From Macrotis lagotis (Eukaryota > Chordata > Mammalia > Peramelemorphia > Peramelidae): a stretch of 64,000 bases of DNA. The notes beneath the pieces were generated by a model, which made no database searches, had not been told where the DNA came from, and worked only from the letters and a program-made list of their open reading frames with translations. A program made the position numbers and the translations under genes. The DNA is taken from contig NC_133663.1 of the NCBI RefSeq assembly GCF_037893015.1, positions 225,715,199 to 225,779,198 on the forward strand, written 5' to 3'. This document shows positions 47,628 through 59,130 of the stretch, piece after piece (position 1 is the stretch's first letter; every line of letters starts with the position of its first letter).

Positions 47628-49500
47628 CAAGAATTATGAGAATTTTCCTACCAGAAGAGAATGTAACCAATTTAAATATATTGGATAACAGGTTTTTTCC
47701 TTTCCTCCAGCTTAATTTCACTTATCTCTATTTTCAGCTCTGGTCCTCTCATCAGAAAAGATGGAAAGTCATCTATTTTGTTAAATGTCCCTTTTACCTT
47801 GAAAGAGAGGGCTCTATTTTGCTGGATTGTGGACTCTTGATTTTAATCTAAGCTCTCCTGCTCTCTAGAATATCATATTCCAGCCTTTGATCCCTTAATG
47901 TTGATGCAGTCAGATACTGTGTAGTCCTGACTGGCTCCTTGGTATTTGAATTGCTTCTTTCTGACTGTTTGCAGGATTTTCTCTTTTATCTGTTAATTCT
48001 GGAGGTTGGTCACAATATTCTTTGATGTTTTCATTTTGAGATTCTTTTCAGGAGGGGATTGATGTATTCTTTCAATGACTATTTTGCCCTCCGGTTGCAG
48101 GACATGAGGGCAGTTCTCCTTAACTGTATCCTGAAGAGTGGTCCAGGCTTTGTTGTTGTTGTTCAAGGTTTTCAAGTAGTCCTGTGATTCTAAAATTTCC
48201 CCTTATAGATCTATTTTATTAGTCAATTGTTTTACCACTAAGGTATTTTACATTTTCTTCTATTTTTTTTATATTTTAAAATTTTATTAACACATTCTTG
48301 GTGTCTCATGAAGTGTTTAGTTGCTACAGATCCCAAACTTTCTTTTAGAGAAGAATTTTCTTCATTTACCTTTTGCATCTCCTTTTCCAATTGGTCAATT
48401 CTATTTCTGAAGGAGTTGTCATCTTTTTCCATTTGTCCAATTGTATTTTTAAGGGAATTATTTTCATTTTACATTTGTTCAATAGTATTTTGAAAGAATT
48501 TTTTTTCTTCTGTCATTTTACGTTGTAAGATGTCAAATTTTTTTTATGTTTCTTTTCCAAATTTTTCCTTTCAATTTTTAAACTTCTTTATGATCTCTTC
48601 TAAGAAGTCTCTCTGCACTGGATAACATTTCATAATTTCCTCTAAAGCTTCACATATAGCATATCTTCTGTCATCCTTTTCTGAGCTAGTGCTTTTATTT
48701 CCAAAGTAACATTCAAAATATTCTGCTTTGAACTTATCTTTCTTCATTTTGGCTCTTCACCCTAAGGTCTTGTATTGGGGGAAGGGGCTGGTTTGCAAAC
48801 TTTCTGTGTTGATAACCCTAGAGGCCCTGCTCACTGGGGTTAGGAACTATAGGGGTTCACTCAATAGACCCACCAGCAAGATTTCTCTGGATTGTCTGTA
48901 CTGGAGGCTTCAGTGGCCCACTCCCTAGACCTGGGGCTAGATTTGGGTTGTCCTCACATAATTCGGGCTAGGCCTTCAGGGTTAGAAATGACAGAGGATC
49001 TCTCTGGATAGTTAATGCTGGGAAAGATCTGCTTCCCACATCCTGGCCTTAGGGCAAAGTGAGAACACCTAGAGCTGTGTTTGAATTTGTACTGGAGAAA
49101 TCCAGGCCCTCCCACAGGAACTCCATGGGCTTCTCTGGTAACATAGGGGCTCATGGTCCAGGCCAAGTGGGTGTCCTGAGCAGCCACTCTGGAGCTCTCC
49201 CAGTCCATACACCATCCACACCACAAAGACTTCTGCTACGGTACTCAGGTAAGTCCCTGACCTCACTCTGCCACCTGTTTGCATGGTCTCTGCTCTCTGC
49301 CCTGTATGTCCATGCTCCCCTATGGCAGACCTTGCTGGAAGATGTCACCCTCTGTTCTTCTGAATGTTCTGTCCATCCAAAATTAGTTAAGAGGCCTGAC
49401 TCATGTTGGTTTTTAGGGAAAGTCAGGAGAACTTATAACAGTATCTGGCTTCTCTTCATCATTTGGTCAGAAGTCTGTTCATACAATAGTACAATAAGTA
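47628..49500 (-). mobile_element. Same L1, ORF1 and 5' UTR part
   Basis: On the minus strand, from right to left, it holds a GC-rich 5' UTR (about 49500-48720), the ORF1 coiled coil (RIDQLEKEMQKVNEENSSLK near 48350) and a degraded ORF1 RRM and C-terminal region (about 48240-47700). The 5' limit is not sharp; it could extend to about 49610. Confidence 0.75.
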
Positions 49501-50394
49501 CTCTTTAAGAAAAAACCATAAACCATAATCTTGGCAGGAAATCTTGGCACTTAGACATGCTATCTCCTCCATGGGGTCTTAGCTCCCAGTACTAGATGTA
49601 ACTCCTCTCACTGATTTAACTTGATTCTGCAGCTGAACCTTTTGTTATGTCAGTGGAAGGATAGAACAGAAAGGTATCCCCTCCCCCACTGTTGCACTTT
49701 CCAAGACATTCAATACAGAAAGCAAAGAGCAAACTCAAAAACCAAGCTAGTGAAGAGTATTAAAATGTTTTTTGGAGTTGGTGGAAGACTCCAAACTGGC
49801 TACTGATTGAACTAAAATTTTACACAGTAAAATTTTAAATAAATTTTAAAAAATTTAAGTAATCACAAAAGGAAGAGAAATAACTCATCCATGCATACAA
49901 CTTTGGTGCCATCCTAAATTCTTCCTTCTTTATTAGTCATCATATCTAACCACTTCCCAAATCCTGTAGATTCTACCTTTAGACTTCTACTGACATGTTG
50001 TACTTAGCAAAATGCATAGTAACATAGTTGGTGCTTAATAAATGCTCATTGGTTGACTGATCAACATCTCATTTGTCTTACCTTCTCTCCTTTCATAGGA
50101 CTACCAACACGGATAAGATCCTTATCACACCTTCCTCTACAATTGTGATAGTTACAGTCTCTTATTGGAATACTTAGTTGCTGATCTTTTCTCTCTCCAT
50201 CCTTCACATAGTGATCTAAGAGATTTCATAGAGTCTCTGTCTTTACTGCTTCCCCTCATCCCCAACTGAAGGTAGTTCTTTTGCCACTTGCCATCAGAGA
50301 AAAATTACTGTCTTTGGACCCTCCAACAAGGGAGTTGAGTTTTTGACATGCAAAAGAACATTGCTATAAAGTAGTCTGATTTATAAGATGGTAG

Positions 50395-50485
50395 TATGAT
50401 CATAGCTTTTGATCTGGAAGAAACCTTAGAAGTCATTATATTCAATCACCTCATTTGATAGATAAGAAAACTGAGCAATAGGTCA
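50395..50485 (-). mobile_element. MIR-like fragment
   Basis: tctggaagaaaccttagaag, then cctcatttgatagataagaa and aactgagcaatagg. Confidence 0.5.
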
Positions 50486-50766
50486 TTGTAATAAAGGAAG
50501 ATCTTATTATATGAAATATCTTATCCTATTCCACCTCTCCTTTTTCTTTCTCCCATTAGATTTCCCCTTTTTCTATTGACTCCATTTTTACACCATATTA
50601 TATCTTCAAATTCAGCTTTCTTCTGTGCTTCATCTATAAAAGCTCCTTCTGTCTGCTCTTTTAAATGAGACATTTCATATGAGTATTATCAGTATCATTT
50701 ATCTATACAAGAATACATGTAGTTCAACATTAAGTCCCTCATATTTTACCCTTCTCCTCCACTCAT

Positions 50767-51415
50767 CTATGCTTCACCTGAGTCCTGTATTTGAAGATCA
50801 AACCTTCTGTTCAGCTCTGGCCATTCCAACAGGAGCATTTGAAATTCCCCTGGTTCACTGAAAGTCCATCTTTTTCCCTGGAAGAGAACGTTTAGTTTTG
50901 CTGGGTGGTTGATTCTCGGTTGCATTCTAAGTTCTTTTGCCTTCTGGAATATTATATTCCAAGCCCTGCAAGCTTTTAATGTAGTTGCTGCTAAGTCCTG
51001 TGTGATCCTGACTGCAGCTCTATGATATTTGAATTGTGTCCTTCTGGCTGCTTGTAATATTTTCTCTTTGACCTGGAAGTTCTGGAACTTGACTATAATA
51101 TTCCTGGGTTTTTTTGGGGGGATCTCTTTCTCTGGGAGATTGGTGGATTCTCTCAATTTCTATTTTGTCCTCTGTTTCTAGGATATCAGGGTAATTTTCA
51201 TGTAGTAATTCTTTGAAAATGATATCAAGGCTCTTTTCCTGATCATGGCTTTCAATTATTCCAATAATTTTTAGATTATCTTTCCTAAATCTGTTTTCCA
51301 TATCAGTTGTTTTTTCAATGAGGTGTTTCACATTTTCTTCTAATTTTTCATTCTTTTGGTTTTGAAGTATTGTGTCCTGATTTCTTGTAAAATCAGCAGC
51401 CTCCCTCAGTTCCAT
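50767..51415 (-). pseudogene. ORF1 remnant of the second composite element
   Basis: Overlapping frames encode EKTTDMENRFRKDNLKIIG (RRM start), RRTQFKYHRAAVRITQDLAA and HPAKLNVLFQGKRWTF (C-terminal domain). A frame change lies near 51100. The coiled coil continues beyond the inserted SINE to about 52010. It is close in sequence to the ORF1 at 45760-46880. Confidence 0.75.
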
Positions 51416-51685
51416 TCTTTGTCTGAATGATTTGTTTTCCTCAGAGAGCTTTCTTATCTTTTTTTTTCCATCTGGCCAATTCTGCTTTTTAAAGCATTCT
51501 TCACCTCCTCAATAACTTTTTGAACTGTTTTATCCATTTGACCTATGCTGGTTTTTAACTTGTTATTTTCTTCAGCATTTTTTTGGATCTCCCTGACTAA
51601 GCTGCTGATTTCTTTTTCATATTTTTTTTTCCTGCATCTCTCTCATTTCTTTTTCCAATTTTTCTTCTATCTCCCTCACTTGACA

Positions 51686-51846
51686 ATTTTTTTAGGTTTT
51701 TTTTTTTTTTGCAAGGCAGACAGGGTTAAGTGGCTTGCCCAAGGCCACACAGCTAGGTAATTATTAAGTGTCAGAGACAGGATTTGAACCCAGATACTCC
51801 TGATTCCAAGGTTGGTGCTTTATCTACTATGCGACCTAGCCACCCC
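51686..51846 (-). mobile_element. WSINE inserted in composite element copy 2
   Basis: A long T-run, then gcaaggcagacagggttaag to gacctagccacccc, splitting the ORF1 coiled coil. Short shared flank cttgac. Confidence 0.9.
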
Positions 51847-52335
51847 TCCTTGACTTTCAAAGTCTTTTTTTAGCTCTGTCATAGCCTGAGCCCAATTTCT
51901 GTTTTTCTTGGAGTCTTTAGATGCAAGAGCTTGTACTTCCTCATCTTCAGATTGAGTGTTTTCATCCTTCTTGGGATCACAGGCAAAGTATATTTTCTCT
52001 GCTTACTCATTTCTCCAGCCTGTACCTGGTTTTGGGGTGCTTCCTGAGCTTTTGAGTATTATTCGGACACAGCCCCCCCAAGGGTCTCAGAGTGTGAGGC
52101 TCTGTCTTCCCTCCTTGTCTGTGAATGATCATAAGCCCACCTCTCTGCCATGTGGCTGAGGTGGGGGGGGCTGCTCTTCTATGTGGGGCCTAGACTGCCA
52201 TCAGGATCTGAATGTTGTCAGAGCCCCAGGGTCCTGTTCCAGGGACAGAGGACAGAGCTCAGCAGTCTCTCTCCCTCCCTTCCTTAGGCTCAGCACTCTC
52301 CTGTTGCCATCTTGGCTCCGCCCCCCCCCTTCTTT

Positions 52336-52484
52336 TTTAAGAATTTTTGCAAAGCAATGGGGTTAAGTGGCTTTCCCAAGGCTATACTGCTAGGTAATTA
52401 TAAAGTGTCTGAGGCTGGATTTGAACTCAGGTACTCCTGACTCCAGGATTGGTGCTCTATCCACTGTGCCATCTAGCCACCCCT
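52336..52484 (-). mobile_element. WSINE at the 5' end of composite copy 2
   Basis: Reads gcaaagcaatggggttaagt to gccatctagccacccc. It lies directly against the 5' terminus of the second composite element. Confidence 0.9.
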
Positions 52485-52489
52485 TCTCT

Positions 52490-53870
52490 TCTTTAAATTT
52501 TTTTCCCATTTATATATAAAAGCAGATTTCAACATTTATTTTGGTAAAACTTTCTCCCTTCTACTCTTCCCTCCTCCCATCTTAAGGGAACAAATAATTT
52601 GGTATAGGTTATACATGCACAATCAAGAAACACATATTTCCATATTAGTCATACTGAGAAAGAAGAATCAAAACAAAAGGGAAAATGATAAGAAGGAAAA
52701 ACAAAAATCAAATTTTTAAAAATGAAAATAGTATACTTTAAACAGCATTCAGATTCCACAGGTCTCTCTCTGTATGTGAATGACATTTTCTCTCACAAAT
52801 CTTTTGGATAGTCTGTGAACACTATTTTGCTGAGTAGAGCTAAGCGTATCATAGTTGACATATTGTATATTTTGTTTTCCTGGTCCTGCTCACTTCTCTT
52901 GGCATCAATTCATGTAAATGTTTCCAGGTTTTTCTTATAGAATTATGCTATGATATAACATAACATAACATAACATAACATAACATAACATAACATAACA
53001 TAACATAACATCATAACATCACATCACAACATAATATAAATAAGTATAATATATAATATAATAATATTGTATAACTTGTTCATCCATTCTTCAACTGATG
53101 GATATCCCCTCAATTTCCAATTCTTTACCACTAAAGAAATTGCTTCTATGAATATTTTTGTACAAGTAATCTTCCCCCCCCTCCTTTTTTTAGGATATAG
53201 ACCTAATAGCAGTATTGCTGGTATAAAGGATATACACAGATTTCTAGCCCTGTCCATATAATTCCAAAATGCTTTTCAGAATGGTTGAATCAGTCCTCAA
53301 CTCCATCAATGATTTTCCAATATCCCCTCCAACAATGATCATTTCCCTTTTCTATCATATTAGCCAATCTGATAGATATGAGGTGACATTGCAGAATTGT
53401 TTTAATTTGTATTTCTTTATCAGCTATTTAGAGCATTTTTTCATGTTACTATAGATAGCTTTAATTTCTTCATGTGAAAATTGCCTTTTCATATCCTTTA
53501 CCATTTATCAAGTGTGCAACGACTTCAATTCTTCTCTTTTGACTGTTCTCTCTATAGTTTTGAAATGAGGCCTTTATCAGAAACTCTGGCTGTAAAAATA
53601 TATTTCCCTGTTTTCTCCTTGCCTTCTAATCTTGGCTGCATTGGTTTTTGGGAAATCTTCTCAATTTAATATAATCAAAATTATTCATTTTGTCTTTTGT
53701 AATATTCTCTATCTCTTCTTTGGTCATAAATTCTTCTCCTCTCCATAGATCTAATCAAAAAACATTTCCTTGCTCTTCTAATTAGCTTTTGGTATCAACC
53801 TCTAAGTGTAAATTATGTACCCATTTCGACCTTATCTTAGTATAGAAGATGGGAAGGCTTTGGTTCCACT
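52490..53870 (-). mobile_element. Older L1, 3' UTR and ORF2 C-terminus
   Basis: Antisense L1 3' UTR (52490-52950) followed by the ORF2 C-terminal region, with LLGLYPKKRRGG and VVKNWKLRGYPSVEEWMNKL at 53024-53257. A TAACA microsatellite has grown within it. More diverged than the L1 copies at 36083 and 7264. Confidence 0.8.
52955..53015. repeat. (TAACA)n microsatellite
   Basis: About 11 pentamer units, then decayed copies to about 53035. It lies inside an old L1 where the normal sequence has a single copy of this motif region. Confidence 0.95.
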
Positions 53871-53899
53871 CACATTTCAGATATTACTAGTTTTGTGGT

Positions 53900-54010
53900 A
53901 CTTGGCATGTCACTCAACCTTTATCAACTTCATTTATGTGATTTCTAAAATGTGAGTCTCAAATGAGATAACTAGATAAAGTGCTTTGGAGATCCTAGAG
54001 TTCTAGATAT
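53900..54010 (+). mobile_element. MIR-like fragment
   Basis: tacttggcatgtcactcaac, then atttctaaaatgtgagtctc and aaagtgctttggagatcct. Confidence 0.5.
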
Positions 54011-54351
54011 GTAGAAAAAATATCTAGATATGAGCTACTATTATTATTAGAAACAAAGTAAGAGTCTAAGATATAAAATGCAGGAGTCTAAAAAGAATTA
54101 AGGGTTAACTGGTCTGTGATATTGCATCATTGGTGCTTGTGTTCACTTATCATATTTTGGTTATGTAATGTGGGCCACATGAATGAGCTTTGAAGATTCC
54201 ATGAGACCTGAGGGCCTTAGGTTAGTCACAACTGTTCTAAAGTCATTTTTCTATGTTTTGACCAATTTGGTAGACCAGGGTTTATTTGGTTTTTTTACTT
54301 AAACATGTACTATACAGCATATTCTATTCATCTTTTAATTTTTCCATTTTA

Positions 54352-54506
54352 GTTTTAGTTTTTTTTTTCCGCAAGGCAAATGGGGTTAAGTGGCTTGCCC
54401 AAGGCCACACAGCTAGGTAATTATTAAGTGTCTGAGACTGGATTTGAACCCAGGTACTCCTGACTCCAGGGCCAGTGCTTTATCCACTGCGCCACCTAGC
54501 CATCTC
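54352..54506 (-). mobile_element. WSINE with exact 16-bp target-site duplication
   Basis: Flanked by taatttttccatttta (54336-54351 and 54507-54522). The body is close to consensus, which suggests a relatively young insertion about 1.6 kb upstream of CLTRN. Confidence 0.95.
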
Positions 54507-55979
54507 TAATTTTTCCATTTTAACCAATTTGACATAATAAGATTTGTTTGTTTTATTTAATTTACTGTTGAATGTATACTATGTATTAGAAGTTTTCTCA
54601 GTGTATTCTACCACAAATTTATTTCCTTTGTGGAGAATGATGAGTTCATTTTGACTGAATTAATTGATATTTCATGGCCCAATTGGTCAAATATATTTAT
54701 TTGGTCCCTGCTATGCATATTCTACTTGTCTATCAATCTTGCTTACAAATCTAGATACTCTTTTGTCAACCAAAGCTCTGCATCCCTAAGCTCTTCAATT
54801 ATAGTCACATGGAAGGCTGGTAGAAGATTTGGGGAGGAGAAAAGAACATTTTTATGATGTATTTGTTTGAATTCCAATGGCTAAATATAGAGGAACAGCC
54901 AGCATTGAGTTTCTTGCTTAATATAAAAAGGTCTCTGGAATGGCAATATTGTTTGTGGTACTAATCCACTTTGCTGATTATCGTATAAATCTATGTGATT
55001 TATGTATAAAAACCAAGTTTATCTGTTCTAATATTTCTATTTATTTTAGGAAACTTAGGAAATAGTTTTAGGAAATAGCTTCACCATTTCAGCAAATCTC
55101 TACCTCGTCTAAGAGCTTGTGCCAAGGATATGCTATACAAAATGGCATTTTTTTGAACTGAAAAACTAGAACAATTGTTGTTGTTACTTCTACCCCTATC
55201 ATACCTTTTCCTGTGATGTGATGATGTCATCCTTTATACCTGAAGGGAAGTAGATGAAGCTTTTTACTGAATTGGAATCATCCACAAAGGTAAGTTAAAA
55301 TTTAATTCACAATTTGAAAGAGCTGGGAAAGGAGGACTTAGAAATACTTGGCCTATGGAGTTGGTTTTTAACTTATGATTTTGAAAAATTCATCAAAATA
55401 TGACCCCTTTTTGGAGACTACTCCATTATGTATTTCACTAATTTTCTATTTAAAATCAAATTTTGTTTCAATTTTTTTATTGTGGGTTTGTTAACAACTA
55501 GATAGACATTGGAGAATTTTATTTGTTGAACTGTTTATTTGTTTATAAAAAAGATATTGCATAATTGCTGAACTTCAATATCAAGTGAAAATATCTTTGA
55601 TTAAAATGAGCATTTTTCTGAGTTTTGTGATTTGTGGAGTTAAGGACTGAGATAAGTACTTCCATGGAAGTATTGTTCCTCATTCATCAAAGAAAAAGTG
55701 AGAGTGAATCTGATAAATTCATATATTCTATCTAATAGCAAACTATCTTAACTCTCACATATCAAAATGAGCCAAAGGAAATTTTCTAATAGAGTTCTTT
55801 TCTTTGCAATATACATCAATTTAAAAATATATAAGGTTAAAATTTTGATAAGCACAAGAAATATTTTTAGTGTAGAGTTTGGGAAGAAAAACTCATCTCC
55901 TTTTTCCAAACAGATTTTTAGTAAATAACTGACAAGGGAATGGTCTGCATCTATAACTGTACTAGCTGTAGTGATGTGG

Positions 55980-55992
55980 GTTAATTATTAAA
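55980..55992 (+). promoter_or_regulatory. HNF1 binding site upstream of CLTRN
   Basis: The sequence gttaattattaaa matches the palindromic HNF1 consensus GTTAATNATTAAC at 12 of 13 positions. It lies about 120 bp before the CLTRN start codon. Collectrin is an established HNF1A target in pancreatic beta cells and is abundant in kidney, so both the site and its position are expected. Confidence 0.8.
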
Positions 55993-56111
55993 CCTTTTAG
56001 TTGGTAGCTCATTTGTTGAGCTGATGTTCTAATCCTGGGTCACAGAAAGTTTCAGACTGCCTTACAGTAGTAAGTTTTTTCCCTTTACCTTAAGATTCCC
56101 ACTCTGGCAGG

Positions 56112-56178
56112 ATGTTAGTGGCTTTGTTTCCTACCTTGTCACTGATTACTGTTATTCATGCTCAGCTCTGTCAACCAG
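56112..56178 (+). CDS. CLTRN: CLTRN (collectrin/TMEM27) exon 1, signal peptide
   Basis: The ATG at 56112 opens 22 codons plus one base, ending CCAG|GTAAGT. The peptide reads MLVALFPTLSLITVIHA followed by QLCQP. This is a hydrophobic signal peptide ending in HA, then the mature N-terminus that in human collectrin reads ELCQP. Collectrin is a type I membrane glycoprotein related to the ACE2 collectrin-like domain. It is a partner of SLC6 amino-acid transporters in kidney and is linked to insulin exocytosis. The exon joins in phase to exon 2 (G|AT gives Asp). No defects are seen. Confidence 0.93.
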
Positions 56179-56468
56179 GTAAGTTTCTCCAAGTCTTGAA
56201 AATAAAATAACGGTTTTTCTCAATGATTAACATAATTGTTAGCTTTACAATCTATTTCTATAAATCTTCATAGCATACTTTATGTTTATATTATGAATAA
56301 AATTTAAAACTGGTACTCTAAAATAATTATAAGAAACCTTTCAGTGAAAATCTAGAGTGTAGTGTTGCATTTTAGGAATTTTGATGTGTTTCAGTTGTAT
56401 TTGATTCAAATGTGTGCTCTTCACTGTTTGAAAATTTTGTTATGATCTGTTGTTTCTCTTTATGGCAG

Positions 56469-56527
56469 ATGCAGAGAATGCTTTTAAAGTGAGACTTAGT
56501 CTCAAAACTGCTTTGGGAGATAAAGCA
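56469..56527 (+). CDS. CLTRN: CLTRN exon 2, start of the collectrin ectodomain
   Basis: The exon is bounded by an AG acceptor (atggcag) and a GTAAGT donor. With the carried-over base it encodes 20 residues, DAENAFKVRLSLKTALGDKA, nearly the same as human collectrin AENAFKVRLSIRTALGDKA. The exon ends in phase 0. The next expected exon would begin YAWDTNEEYLF, and I could not find it before the right edge, so the rest of the gene lies outside. An open frame on the opposite strand across this exon (56372-56581) is a shadow. Confidence 0.95.
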
Positions 56528-56654
56528 GTAAGTTGAACATTTTATTATATTTTTTCTTTTAGTTATATCCTTTATAGACATTGCAAACTGTAATAAATTT
56601 TTCCATAAGAAATTATTTCACAATTTAAAATTGGGGTAATGGATATTAGTAAAT

Positions 56655-56825
56655 AGTTTGGCACAATAGTGTATACTGAATCCAAAGATCTGTCTTCAAA
56701 TTCTGACTCTGTAAGCTACTTTGTCAATGATCTTGAACAAGTTACTTCAACTTTCTGAACCTCAGTTTATCTGTAATGGGGGGGGCTGAACAATACCAGT
56801 CTCTAAGGCCCTTCTAACTTTAATT
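56655..56825 (+). mobile_element. MIR in CLTRN intron 2
   Basis: ttctgactctgtaagctact, tgatcttgaacaagttactt and ttctgaacctcagtttatct in MIR order. It begins about 130 bp after exon 2. Confidence 0.65.
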
Positions 56826-57029
56826 CTGTGAACTTCTGTTCTCTATATTATTTGCTTGATACAATGATTTAATATAAATTCTTTTATGTAAATAATACAT
56901 TTTGAAATGCATGGAATAGATTTATAATATCTAGTTAATGAAAATATTCTCTAATGAAAATTTTGCTGTAATGCATAAAATCCAAGCTTTGTTCAAAGAT
57001 TATTTATTGCGTATCTTGTATATGCCCAG

Positions 57030-57860
57030 CTATGAAATTCATTCAACTAATATTTTTAAAGTTTGTACTATGTGCCAGTCATTTTGCTAGATATCAGTGA
57101 GACAGTTCTTGCCCTTTCCTCAAAGAATTTATTTATATGAGAGCAATTGGAAAAACAAAAATAGCACTCAATGAATATGTCCAATTCTAGATTAAACATT
57201 TTTTGGTACTTACTGTGAGGTTATAGTTGTTCAGAAAACAGAGAGACAAGAGAATACAAAGGTAAGTAGAAGAAACTTCTTGTAAAACATGTGACTTTAT
57301 CCCCATTTTGAATAATGGGTACTATCCAGTAGGCAGAATAGATGAACACTGGTCTTCAAGGCAGGGTAAATAGCCCAGCCAATACAGAACTGCCAATAGA
57401 AGTTTGCCATATGCAGAGTGTCCCAAAGTCTCAGTGTAAATTTAGGCTTTAATAGAATTTGAAATATGATGAATGGGGAGGTCAATGGAGAGATCTAACT
57501 TAATGTAACAGAAGATAACATTGTATAGTGGTGGAAAGTGAAAGTGGATAAAGTGGAGTTTTGAAAACATGATTAGAGAGGTTTGAGTTTGACATGTTAT
57601 ATAAAGAGACAGTATAAGTTTTTGAGTGAGTGTTTTCAAAGAAATGATTTAGGGACATTAGTGTGACAGCCATATGTGGAATAGATTGGAAGTAGAAGTT
57701 AAAGGCAGTAAGACTACATAGGAGGCTAGTCTAGCTATCCAGTAGTAAGATGATATGGGTCTAGAATATGTATTCTGACTGAAGTTCATGAATAGATTTC
57801 AAGGGATATTTGAAGTTGGTTGAGAATAAAAATCACATATATTTTTAACAGTCTCTGAAA
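57030..57860 (+). mobile_element. Long ancient interspersed repeat in CLTRN intron 2
   Basis: gtttgtactatgtgccagtc, then cagttcttgccctttcctca, and later gacagccatatgtggaatag and tagtctagctatccagtagt. Same family as 62265-63950. Confidence 0.45.
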
Positions 57861-57938
57861 TTTAGCATTTTCTTGAATTATTCAAAAACATAAATTTGGG
57901 CTAGGATGAACTTCACTTGATTACCAAAGGTGTCTCCA

Positions 57939-57940
<2 letters not shown>

Positions 57941-57980
<40 letters not shown>
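57941..57980. repeat. (CA)n microsatellite
   Basis: 20 uninterrupted AC units in CLTRN intron 2. Confidence 0.98.
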
Positions 57981-57982
<2 letters not shown>

Positions 57983-58139
57983 AAAATCCCTAGTCTAGAG
58001 TGAGTAGTAACTAATAATTAGAGACAAAAGTTGTGAATTGTAATCGAAGAAACAGTGAGATTTTGAAGTTTGAGGTATGCAGAATGAACAGAGATTAATC
58101 GGATATATTAATAGTTTCTGACTTAGTCAAGGATTATAA

Positions 58140-58465
58140 AACAGGCAGTTTTCAGAAGACTATCTATAGTCACATGAAATAATGCTCTAAATCATTTACT
58201 GATTAGAGAACTACAAATTAAAACAACTTTGAGGTATTACTTCATGCTTATTAAATTGGTTCTTATGAGAGAAGAGGAAAATTATGGAGGGATATGGAAA
58301 AATTGGGATATTAATATTTGGTTGGTGGAATTGTGTAATGCTTTCACCCAACATTATCCCAAAGAGAGCAAAGAAAAACTAAAAAGCCTGTATGTATAAA
58401 AATATTTATAGCAGCTCTTTTTTGGGGTGTCAAAGAATTTTTAAATTGAGGAGATGCCTAGTAAT
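58140..58465 (+). mobile_element. L1 ORF2 C-terminal fragment in CLTRN intron 2
   Basis: Reads aacaggcagttttcagaaga, then gagaactacaaattaaaaca, then gcagctcttttttggggtgt, which follows the L1 ORF2 C-terminal coding sequence with an internal gap near 58370. Old and degraded. Confidence 0.65.
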
Positions 58466-58974
58466 TTTGAATATCTAAAATTATGTTATATGATCTTAAC
58501 AAACTTCATCTCTCCCACTATTTAGCACAGTGCTCTGAAAGTTTGCCATGTGTGCTTAAAAAATATTTATTAAATTGAGTTGTTAAAAGATTTCTGGGTC
58601 AAGCAAAATATGTGTATATGGGATGAGCAATATTTTAGTACATGACAAGATAGAAGAGAAGAAATCTATTTATGGTTAGGGTTTTCAAATAAGAAATGGA
58701 TAACTAGTTTAACAATGTCAGAGGATGTGGAAATCAACGTTATCTAGAATATTACTGAAGAGATTATCTTTAGAGGGGACAGAAACGTCTCTCTCTGAAG
58801 GGAAAATAAGAAGAAAGACATGAAATGTGATATATTCTGATAAAGTATATGAGAAAATATTGGTTAAAAGCAGAATAAACATAGCAAGGGTTAACTTTAT
58901 CTCTGTGCTGGGAACTGAAGAATTTCTCAGTTCTTTTCTAAAAGATTAGAATTTATACAGAAAGACTGATTTTT

Positions 58975-59130
58975 TTTTAGGTTTTTTTTTTTTTTGCAAG
59001 GCAAATGGGGTTAAGTGGCTTGCCCAAGGCCACACAGCTAGGTAATTAAGTGTCTGAGACCAGATTTGAACCCAGGTACTCCTGACTCCAGGGCCGGTGC
59101 TTTATCCACTACGCTACCTAGCCATCCCTT
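58975..59130 (-). mobile_element. WSINE with exact 15-bp target-site duplication
   Basis: Flanked by gaaagactgattttt (58960-58974 and 59131-59145). It lies in CLTRN intron 2, antisense to the gene. Confidence 0.95.

Larger units (their letters stand above)
50490..52325 (-). mobile_element. Second ORF1-only composite element, 3'-incomplete
   Basis: On the minus strand the 5' start at about 52325 reads GGAGCCAAGATGGC. A 5' UTR, ORF1 and the beginning of the post-ORF1 spacer follow. Homology to the first copy stops near 50490, which corresponds to about 45520 there, so the SINE-like modules and tail are absent. A SINE (51686-51846) splits the ORF1 coiled-coil region. The copy carries more changes than the first. 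Confidence 0.75.
26103..55979. other. CA5B-CLTRN intergenic interval
   Basis: About 30 kb between the CA5B CpG island and the CLTRN promoter. No host exon was recognised, including no second CA5-like copy. The right-hand 20 kb (34000-53900) is almost solid L1 and SINE sequence. The left part (27150-28900, 29340-29980, 30770-31510, 31900-32650) and 54510-55980 are AT-rich and without recognisable genes. Confidence 0.7.

Noticed and set aside
48954-49508. Overlapping frames up to 149 codons
   Set aside because: They lie in the 5' UTR of the L1 at 47628-49500, on both strands, with no family match.
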